Source of the DNA: Oscillospiraceae bacterium
GTDB taxonomy: Bacteria > Bacillota > Clostridia > Oscillospirales > Ruminococcaceae
Reading direction: 5' to 3'
Assembly: GCA_014796735.1 (NCBI GenBank)
Contig: JAAVIG010000012.1
Coordinates: 5,824 to 12,299, forward strand
Length of the DNA: 6,476 bases
This document shows, in pieces, positions 1 through 4,747 of the stretch. Position 1 is the first letter of the stretch, and each line of letters begins with the position of its first letter. The notes beneath the pieces were generated by a model, which saw only the letters and a list, made by a program, of their open reading frames with translations, was not told the DNA's origin and did no database searches. A program made the position numbers and the translations under genes.

Positions 1-159
1 GCCGCCGCTTCGGGCGTTGACATCCCTGTCAACGCTTTGGGCGACGGTTTGCATCCTTGCAAACAAGCGTCTGCTATGGGTGCCGACATCCTTGTCGGCA
101 CTTTGTGCAGCCGCCGGTTCGCATCCATGCGAAGCCGCCGCTTCGGACGTTGACATTTT
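1..159. repeat. Array of short hairpins with TCCN loops
   Basis: Four small inverted repeats follow one another: 14-35 (stem GCGTTGACA, loop TCCC), 47-64 (stem GTTTGCA, loop TCCT), 80-101 (stem GTGCCGACA, loop TCCT) and 118-133 (stem TTCGCA, loop TCCA). A fifth left arm, GTTGACA at 149-155, has lost its right arm. The centres lie 31, 35, 35 and about 32 bases apart. The stems differ in sequence but each stays self-complementary, while the core CATCCNTG is constant. Bases 1-23 recur at 133-155 with one mismatch, so the array has also been duplicated at a larger scale. All six frames are only accidentally open and no ribosome site is present, so this is read as a non-coding structural repeat. 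It probably continues to the left of the window. The family is not one I can name with certainty. Confidence 0.75.
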
Positions 160-173
160 ACCGATAACCAATT

Positions 174-222
174 ACCCGTCAAAACCTCATTTTAATTTGG
201 TTTTGACGGGTTAAATTTTTTT
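174..222 (+). terminator. Intrinsic terminator
   Basis: A 13-bp perfect stem (174-186 with 199-211, core CCCGTCAAAACC/GGTTTTGACGGG) and a 12-base A/T-rich loop are followed by TTAAA and seven T residues at 216-222. On the plus strand this has the form of a rho-independent terminator, presumably for a gene to the left of the window, and it insulates the sigma-factor operon. The minus strand has no matching U-tract. The decamer GTTTTGACGG in the stem recurs in the palindrome at 3067-3117. Confidence 0.7.
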
Positions 223-233
223 CGTTTTTTACA

Positions 234-253
234 GCACTTTTTTAAAAAAGTGC
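234..253. repeat. 20-bp perfect A/T-core palindrome
   Basis: GCACTTTTTTAAAAAAGTGC is a perfect 20-bp palindrome followed by AATATTTTT. It could be a second, weaker terminator behind the one at 174-222, or a binding site just upstream of the sigma-factor leader. The sequence does not decide between these. Confidence 0.5.
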
Positions 254-254
254 A

Positions 255-290
255 ATATTTTTCCAACGCTTTTTGTGTATATAGGTGAGA
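255..290 (+). promoter_or_regulatory. Possible promoter of the ECF sigma operon
   Basis: The leader contains CCAAC at 263-267 inside TTTTTCCAACGCTTTTT, followed after about one and a half helical turns by TATATAGG (278-285). A CAAC-type -35 element is typical of promoters read by ECF sigma factors, which often drive their own genes. TATATA at 278-283 could instead be a housekeeping -10 with a poor -35. Both readings are weak; the position, 25-50 bases ahead of the start codon, is right. Confidence 0.3.
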
Positions 291-315
291 GGGAAAAGAA
301 AGGCAGGTTATACAT

Positions 316-885
316 ATGGAAGATAGCGAAATCGTAAGCCTTTTTTGGGAAAGAGACGAAAAAGGTCTTAATGCTGCCGCCGAAAAGTTCGGGAGCTACT
401 GTATGAAGATAGCGCAAAATATTCTGGGCAGCCGAGAGGATTCGCAGGAGTGCTTTAACGATACCCTGCTTAAGGCATGGGAAAGCATACCGCCTCACAG
501 GCCCGAAAATCCTTTGGCTTTCTTCGGCAAGCTTACCCGAAATATCGCCATAAATATGCACAGAAAAAATACTGCCGCCAAGCGGGGCGGAGGTGAATAC
601 GGGCTTGTCTGGGAGGAACTGTCGGAGTGCGTTTCCGACAGCTCCGAAAAGGGCGGAGTTGAGGAGCGGGCGGAGCTTGCCGACCTGACCGGCGCAGTTA
701 ACGAGTTTTTAAAAACGCTGCCCGATACCAAAAGAAAAATATGCGTTTTAAGATATTCGCACTTTGAGCCTGTGGCGGATATTGCCGTTAAATTGGGCGT
801 TAAGGAAAGCTATGTACTGACCGTGATTTCAAGAACGCGGAAAAAGCTCAGGGCGTTTTTGGCGGAAAAGGGCTTTGAGGTGTAA
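316..885 (+). CDS. ECF-family RNA polymerase sigma factor
   Basis: This 189-residue protein has the size and order of an ECF (group 4) sigma factor, which directs RNA polymerase to promoters of a stress or envelope regulon. Residues about 24-85 form sigma region 2: helices with the acidic EDSQECFNDTLLKAW stretch, then PLAFFGKLTRNIAINMHRK, the -10 recognition part. A charged linker rich in G, E and S covers residues 86-120. Residues about 123-182 form region 4 with a helix-turn-helix (FEPVADIAVKLGVKESYVLTVISRTRKKL read in two parts) that would contact the -35 element. Sigma region 3 is absent, as expected. The ATG at 316 is preceded by GAAAGGCAGG at 298-307, an acceptable ribosome site. The next gene starts 13 bases after the stop codon, the usual arrangement of an ECF factor with its anti-sigma factor. 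The target promoters cannot be told from the sequence. Confidence 0.9.
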   Translation: MEDSEIVSLFWERDEKGLNAAAEKFGSYCMKIAQNILGSREDSQECFNDTLLKAWESIPPHRPENPLAFFGKLTRNIAINMHRKNTAAKRGGGEYGLVWEELSECVSDSSEKGGVEERAELADLTGAVNEFLKTLPDTKRKICVLRYSHFEPVADIAVKLGVKESYVLTVISRTRKKLRAFLAEKGFEV

Positions 886-891
886 AGGAGG
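884..891 (+). promoter_or_regulatory. Ribosome binding site that sets the GTG start at 899
   Basis: AAAGGAGG overlaps the TAA stop of the sigma-factor gene (883-885). It lies 7 bases ahead of GTG at 899, an ideal spacing, but only 1 base ahead of the ATG at 893 and downstream of the TTG at 875. The overlap suggests translational coupling between the two genes. Confidence 0.75.
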
Positions 892-898
892 AATGACC

Positions 899-2722
899 GT
901 GAAAACAGAAGATCTTATAGACGCTTTCGGGCAGATCAATGATAAAATATTTATGGAAACGGAAAAGGAGCTTGCCGACTGTTTTGAAGAGCAAGCCGAG
1001 CTGTTAATAATTTCCGCGGCGGAAAAGAAACAGAGAATTATTCGTCCGTATTTTACAGCGGCGGCGGTATTGGCGCTGGTGATCGCTTTGCCGCTTCTTG
1101 TGACGCATTTTGCAAATAATACGCCTGCGGATATTGAACCGCCTTATAACTCGGGGGAGGGTTTCACGGAAAGCGTTGACGGAACAGTCGGGACAGAGCC
1201 TGCTGAAACTGTGGGTGAAAACGAAGAGGAAACGGGAGAGGAGCTCTGCCTTACGGAAATGTCTATTGAGGACATAATCGCCGAAAGCGACTGTATTTTA
1301 AGAGCAGAATTTATTTCATCGGAGGATTCGGGGGATCATTATAATTACACCTTTTCTAAAATCGAAATCATTAAAGATACCACCGGCGGAGCATTCGGCG
1401 ATGTGTTTGAATTAAGCCTGAAAAAGAACGGAGACGATAAACAAATGTTTTCCGAGGGCGAGTATATAATTCCTTTAACGTATTTGGACAGTGTTTATTT
1501 TGACTCTCCATACTGCGATATTACTTGTGATACGGTAATTTCCTGCGGCGGCGGTATTATAAAAAGTGCTTTTGTCGGAGGTTCGGCGGTGGAAATATCC
1601 GAGGAGCTGAGAACGGTCAATGATTTTAGCCGATATGCAAATTCCGTTGAAGACCGATCAAGCTCACTTTCTATGGGATATATAACTTCAACGTCGCTGA
1701 GCGACATTACAGAACAGTCAGATTATATCGTTAAGGCGGTCATTGACCATGAGCCTTTAAGAAGCGGAGAGAACAGAGGAATGTATACCTGTAATCTGGT
1801 ACAGTGCTACAAGGGAGAGGTCGAGGAAACATTTGAAGCGGTGTTTATGTATGACAGTGTGGAGGTCGGAAAAGAGTACTATTTCTTTTTGACAAAATCC
1901 GACGTCAATAGTGTGTTTTACATAATTTCCTCTAAAAACAGCATTTACAGCTCCGATGATACAAATGTTACCGATATACTCAACCATTTTAGTTTTATCT
2001 TCTTGGAGGGCGAATCGATACCTTACGATATGCTTGTTGACTTTAACTCGGAGTTTGATTACTCGGAAAGCGGCGATCCCGATATGATAGCGTTATTAAG
2101 CGGACTTCCCGCGGAGATCACAGACCTGTACCGCCAATGCAGCGCCTTTTTCCCGCTTATTTTCTACGGAGCCGTACCCTTTGCCGAAGCCGCTCCGCGT
2201 GAATATTCGGGAACGCTTTGCGAGATGTATATGGGGAATCCGGTAGAGTATTACCAGACAGGCTATAATTATGACAGCTTTTGCCAAGCGGTTTTTAACG
2301 TTTTTACCGAGGAAAGGGCACAAAAAATAACCGATAGGTTCAGGGTGTACAACGGCGGACTTTGGGCGCGTGACACAGGCTGGGGAGGCCCGGCGGTTTA
2401 TTTCGCCGAATACGAAATAAGCTCGCTCACCGATACCGAAATAGTTATCACGCGCACTGAATATTACCAATCGTCGGGATACGAGGTCTTTGATCCCGAT
2501 AAAAAGGACGAGTACGAAAAGAATGATTACGAATGTAAATTTGTGCTTACCGACAAGGGCTGGCGCGCAGAAAGGTTTTTTACGCTTGATCTTCTTCTTG
2601 ATTATTATGTGAATAATTATGCTACCGGCGTTACGCCCGAAACTGCTGCCGAAAATCCCGATATGCCGAATGAAGATACGGAGGTTACAACAGAAGTCGA
2701 TAACGAAGACATGGTTGTATAA
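899..2722 (+). CDS. Membrane-anchored anti-sigma factor candidate with large extracytoplasmic region
   Basis: From the GTG at 899 the product is 607 residues. Residues 1-50 are cytoplasmic, helical and charged (begin MKTEDLIDAFGQINDKIF). Residues about 51-72 (YFTAAAVLALVIALPLLVTHFA) form one membrane segment. The rest would be outside: an acidic Pro/Glu/Thr linker to about residue 115, then two similar domains at about 120-200 and 266-348. A further domain at about 457-572 is rich in aromatic residues, and the tail is acidic. The position directly behind an ECF sigma gene and the single-pass topology suggest an anti-sigma factor that holds the sigma factor at the membrane and senses something outside. 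The HxxxCxxC zinc motif of classical ZAS anti-sigma factors is absent, so binding to the sigma factor is inferred from context only. The C-terminal domain faintly resembles IseA/YoeB-type or NTF2-like folds, but I cannot confirm this. The start was chosen from ribosome-site spacing; ATG 893 would add two residues and TTG 875 eight. No clear terminator hairpin follows. Confidence 0.75.
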   Translation: MKTEDLIDAFGQINDKIFMETEKELADCFEEQAELLIISAAEKKQRIIRPYFTAAAVLALVIALPLLVTHFANNTPADIEPPYNSGEGFTESVDGTVGTEPAETVGENEEETGEELCLTEMSIEDIIAESDCILRAEFISSEDSGDHYNYTFSKIEIIKDTTGGAFGDVFELSLKKNGDDKQMFSEGEYIIPLTYLDSVYFDSPYCDITCDTVISCGGGIIKSAFVGGSAVEISEELRTVNDFSRYANSVEDRSSSLSMGYITSTSLSDITEQSDYIVKAVIDHEPLRSGENRGMYTCNLVQCYKGEVEETFEAVFMYDSVEVGKEYYFFLTKSDVNSVFYIISSKNSIYSSDDTNVTDILNHFSFIFLEGESIPYDMLVDFNSEFDYSESGDPDMIALLSGLPAEITDLYRQCSAFFPLIFYGAVPFAEAAPREYSGTLCEMYMGNPVEYYQTGYNYDSFCQAVFNVFTEERAQKITDRFRVYNGGLWARDTGWGGPAVYFAEYEISSLTDTEIVITRTEYYQSSGYEVFDPDKKDEYEKNDYECKFVLTDKGWRAERFFTLDLLLDYYVNNYATGVTPETAAENPDMPNEDTEVTTEVDNEDMVV

Positions 2723-2743
2723 TTTAAAAAAATCCCCGTTTAA

Positions 2744-2787
2744 CTATTGCAAAATAAGTCATAATATGCTATAATAAACAGCAATAG
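2744..2787 (+). promoter_or_regulatory. Strong promoter of scfA, flanked by an inverted repeat
   Basis: TTGCAA at 2747-2752 and a perfect TATAAT at 2770-2775 are separated by exactly 17 bases. TGC directly before the -10 gives an extended -10 element. Transcription should start near 2782, leaving a leader of about 53 bases. CTATTGC (2744-2750) and GCAATAG (2781-2787) form a 7-bp inverted repeat that covers the -35 box and the expected start site, which is a possible operator. The strength of the promoter fits a precursor peptide needed in large amounts. Confidence 0.8.
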
Positions 2788-2834
2788 GGTTTTAATGCCA
2801 ACCAAACAATATACAAACGAAAGGAAATAAAGAT

Positions 2835-2978
2835 ATGAAGCACATCAAAACAGTAAACAAGGCTAACCTTAAGGAAACAGCGGCAAAGGGCGGCTGCGGC
2901 AAGTGCCAGACATCCTGCCAGTCCGCGTGCAAGACCTCCTGCACCGTTGCCAATCAGTCCTGCGAGGCTAATAAGTAA
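2835..2978 (+). CDS. scfA: SCIFF ranthipeptide precursor (six-cysteine peptide)
   Basis: A 47-residue peptide beginning MKHIKTVNKANLKETAAKGG, followed by a core with cysteines at 21, 24, 28, 32, 36 and 43 (CGKCQTSCQSACKTSC, then TVANQSCEANK). This matches the SCIFF family (six cysteines in forty-five residues) in length, leader and cysteine spacing. SCIFF peptides are RiPP precursors of the ranthipeptide class. In the studied homologue CteA the maturase CteB joins a cysteine to a threonine five residues later by a thioether; Cys32 and Thr37 here stand in that relation. The lysine-rich leader would be recognised by the N-terminal domain of the maturase. AAAGGAAA at 2820-2827 lies at good distance from the ATG. 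The gene has its own strong promoter and is followed by a terminator. The gene is short and easily missed by automatic calling. Its biological role is not settled; links to quorum sensing have been reported in some clostridia. Confidence 0.95.
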   Translation: MKHIKTVNKANLKETAAKGGCGKCQTSCQSACKTSCTVANQSCEANK

Positions 2979-3000
2979 ACAAATATTTCAAAAACGCTAT

Positions 3001-3030
3001 GGGGGAGTTAAACTCTCCCTTTGCTTTTTA
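3001..3030 (+). terminator. Terminator or attenuator after scfA
   Basis: An 8-bp stem (3001-3008 with 3012-3019, one G-U pair) with loop TAA is followed by TTTGCTTTTTA. It lies 22 bases after the scfA stop. It would end most transcripts there, so that only read-through reaches scfB. This is a common way to make more precursor than maturase. Confidence 0.8.
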
Positions 3031-3066
3031 TACTAATCCCACAGTTTTAAAAGGGATTATACTAAT

Positions 3067-3117
3067 CTCTGTTTTGACGGTAGACAAAATATAACAAAGT
3101 CTACCGTCAAAACAGAG
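3067..3117. repeat. Perfect 19-bp inverted repeat
   Basis: CTCTGTTTTGACGGTAGAC at 3067-3085 is matched without error by its inverse at 3099-3117 around a 13-base A-rich spacer. As RNA it would form a very stable hairpin. No U-tract follows, so it is not an ordinary terminator. It contains the decamer GTTTTGACGG found also in the terminator stem at 174-211. Confidence 0.9.
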
Positions 3118-3130
3118 TTGCACCCTAAGC

Positions 3131-3182
3131 ACTAATATCTGTTTAAAAAGCCATTTTATTCACTTTTTAAACAGATATTAGT
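3131..3182. repeat. Perfect 20-bp inverted repeat
   Basis: ACTAATATCTGTTTAAAAAG at 3131-3150 is matched without error by its inverse at 3163-3182 around a 12-base spacer. It starts 13 bases after the previous palindrome ends and shares its outer 14 bases with that palindrome's surroundings (13 of 14). It ends 10 bases before the scfB ribosome site, so a hairpin could protect the 5' end of the scfB message or affect its translation. Confidence 0.9.
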
Positions 3183-3192
3183 ATTACATGCA

Positions 3193-3198
3193 GGGAGG
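3193..3198 (+). promoter_or_regulatory. Ribosome binding site of scfB with long spacing
   Basis: GGGAGG at 3193-3198 is a strong Shine-Dalgarno sequence but stands 13 bases ahead of the ATG at 3212, longer than the usual 5-9. No start codon lies closer in this frame. The N-terminus from 3212 fits the family, so the start is kept. The wide spacing may lower translation of the maturase relative to scfA. Confidence 0.6.
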
Positions 3199-3211
3199 AA
3201 TACTATAATAT

Positions 3212-4585
3212 ATGGAAACAAGAATACATAAATATAAACAGGGCGACAATTACATTGTCCTTGATATAAACAGCGGCGGGGTACATCTGGTTGATGAAAT
3301 GATTTATAAAATGTTAGACTTTATCTGCCCCGAAAAAAACGGAGAAGGTCTTGGAATCACAGCCGAGGAATTAAAAGAAAAGCTTCCCGAATACGATATG
3401 GACGAGATCAAGGAATGTCTGGAGGAATTAGAGCAGCTTTATAAGGAAAAAACGCTGTTTTCCGAGGACGAGTACAGACAGTACGCGGATAAGACCTTGA
3501 ACGCGCCCATTAAAGCAATGTGCCTGCACGTTTCTCATGACTGCAATTTACGTTGCGAATACTGCTTTGCGGAAACCGGAGATTTCGGAACGGGCAGAAA
3601 GATAATGACCCCCGAAACGGGCAAGAAAGCTATCGATTTCCTTATCGAAAAATCCTTTGGCAGGGAAAATCTGGAGTTGGATTTCTTCGGCGGAGAGCCG
3701 CTTATGGCTTGGGATACGGTGGTCCGGACGGTGGATTATGCAAGAAGCATTGAAAAACAGCACGGGAAAAATTTTCGGTTTACCATTACCACCAACGGTA
3801 TGCTGCTGGACGATGAAAAGATAGCGTACATCAACCGCGAGATGTCCAACTGCGTTTTGTCACTGGACGGGAGAAGGGACGTCAATGACCGTATAAGAGT
3901 TACTCCCAACCGCAAGGGAAGCTATGATGTAATAGTGCCTAAATTTAAAAAGTTAGTTGAGGGTAGAACAAAAGAGGGTCGGACAGACTACTACTTAAGG
4001 GGTACATTTACCAAATATAACCTTGATTTTGCCAACGATGTGCTGCATATGGCGGAGCTTGGGTTTAAGCAGTTGTCGGTGGAGCCCGTGGTGACGGATC
4101 AAAAGTTCCCTTACGCCTTGACTAAAGAGGACTTGCCGAGGATTTTTGACGAGTACGACAGACTTTACGAAATTATGAAAAACGATCCGGATAAATTTAA
4201 CTTTTTCCATTTTAAAATAGACCTTGATCAAGGTCCTTGTGCTATCAAAAGGCTGAGAGGCTGCGGCTGCGGAAACGAGTATGTTGCGGTAACGCCGGAC
4301 GGTGATGTTTTTCCCTGCCACCAGTTTGTAGGTATGGATGACTGGAAAATGGGCAACATATCAGATGGGATAATAGATAATAAGATCAAGGATTACTTTG
4401 CGAAAACGCATATTTACAGCAAGCAGGGGTGTTCCGACTGCTGGGCAAGGTTTTACTGCTCGGGCGGGTGTAACGCCAATTCGTTCCAGTATGAGGGAGA
4501 TGTGCAGATTCCCAATAGGCTGGCTTGTGAAATGCAGAAGAAAAGGATCGAGTGCGGGATCGCGTTGGGGTGTATTGAACGGTGA
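3212..4585 (+). CDS. scfB: Thioether cross-link-forming SCIFF peptide maturase (radical SAM, SPASM)
   Basis: This 457-residue enzyme is of normal family length and belongs to the radical S-adenosylmethionine enzymes that cross-link SCIFF peptides (studied example CteB). Residues 1-90 look like a PqqD-type RiPP recognition element that binds the leader (YIVLDINSGGVHLVDEMIY). The radical-SAM core has CX3CX2C at Cys111, Cys115 and Cys118 for the SAM-binding [4Fe-4S] cluster, and GGEP at 160-163 for SAM. The C-terminal SPASM domain is complete: C353-x10-G364-x4-C369, then C407-x2-C410-x5-C416-x3-C420 and C439, enough for two auxiliary clusters. Extra cysteines at 343 and 351 are nearby. The reaction is abstraction of a hydrogen from a core residue and formation of a Cys thioether bond in the cytoplasm. 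Its substrate is the scfA product encoded just upstream. No obvious promoter of its own is seen. It probably relies on read-through from scfA across the palindromes. Confidence 0.95.
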   Translation: METRIHKYKQGDNYIVLDINSGGVHLVDEMIYKMLDFICPEKNGEGLGITAEELKEKLPEYDMDEIKECLEELEQLYKEKTLFSEDEYRQYADKTLNAPIKAMCLHVSHDCNLRCEYCFAETGDFGTGRKIMTPETGKKAIDFLIEKSFGRENLELDFFGGEPLMAWDTVVRTVDYARSIEKQHGKNFRFTITTNGMLLDDEKIAYINREMSNCVLSLDGRRDVNDRIRVTPNRKGSYDVIVPKFKKLVEGRTKEGRTDYYLRGTFTKYNLDFANDVLHMAELGFKQLSVEPVVTDQKFPYALTKEDLPRIFDEYDRLYEIMKNDPDKFNFFHFKIDLDQGPCAIKRLRGCGCGNEYVAVTPDGDVFPCHQFVGMDDWKMGNISDGIIDNKIKDYFAKTHIYSKQGCSDCWARFYCSGGCNANSFQYEGDVQIPNRLACEMQKKRIECGIALGCIER

Positions 4586-4658
4586 AGTTCTCTTCATATT
4601 AAGCGCAGCTTCTTTTCCCCTCACTTTTACCAACACTTAAATATTCCGACACGTTTTT

Positions 4659-4679
4659 TTCACAATGTAAGATTATAAT
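4659..4679 (+). promoter_or_regulatory. Likely promoter region of htrA
   Basis: A perfect TATAAT stands at 4674-4679, 68 bases before the htrA start. No good -35 box is found at 16-18 bases: the sequence there is the CGTTTT region of a T-run. TTCACA at 4659-4664 is too close to pair with this -10. A weak or activator-dependent promoter is possible. No terminator hairpin was seen between scfB and this site, so some read-through from scfB is also possible. Confidence 0.4.
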
Positions 4680-4747
4680 TCAATCATAAAAAGAAAAGCG
4701 AGATCCGCAAACGCTCTTAATTTGAATTATGAAAGGAAGTAATTCAT

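Larger units (their letters stand above)
3028..3186. repeat. Palindrome block between scfA and scfB, MITE- or REP-like
   Basis: The block opens with TTATACTAAT (3028-3037) and closes with ATTAGTATTA (3177-3186), which are inverted copies with one mismatch. Inside lie a 7-bp inverted repeat (TAATCCC 3034-3040, GGGATTA 3053-3059) and two long perfect palindromes described separately. ACTAAT recurs at 3032, 3061 and 3131, and the last two extend to ACTAATMTCTGTTT. No transposase or open frame is present. The block looks like a small non-autonomous mobile repeat or a composite of several, inserted between the two genes. It could also be a structured RNA region. Confidence 0.6.

Noticed and set aside
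1..159. CRISPR array
   Set aside because: The spacing is regular, but the units are not identical repeats with unique spacers. Only a short palindromic core is shared and the arms covary. No cas gene is present.
17..214. Open plus-strand frame of 65 codons at the left edge
   Set aside because: It starts with TTG and has no ribosome site. It runs through the hairpin array and the terminator stem, and its sequence is explained by the repeats.
875..898. TTG at 875 or ATG at 893 as start of the anti-sigma gene
   Set aside because: TTG 875 lies upstream of the ribosome site and ATG 893 is only 1 base behind it; GTG 899 has the correct 7-base spacing.
2096..2470. 124-codon minus-strand frame inside the anti-sigma gene
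   Set aside because: Antisense shadow of a long coding frame, without ribosome site or known motif.
3204..3209. Perfect TATAAT just before scfB
   Set aside because: It lies between the ribosome site and the start codon, so transcription from it would begin inside the gene, and no -35 box is placed correctly.
4398..4640. 80-codon plus-strand frame overlapping the end of scfB
   Set aside because: It lies mostly inside scfB in another frame, has no ribosome site, and the scfB SPASM cysteines there are clearly the coding signal.
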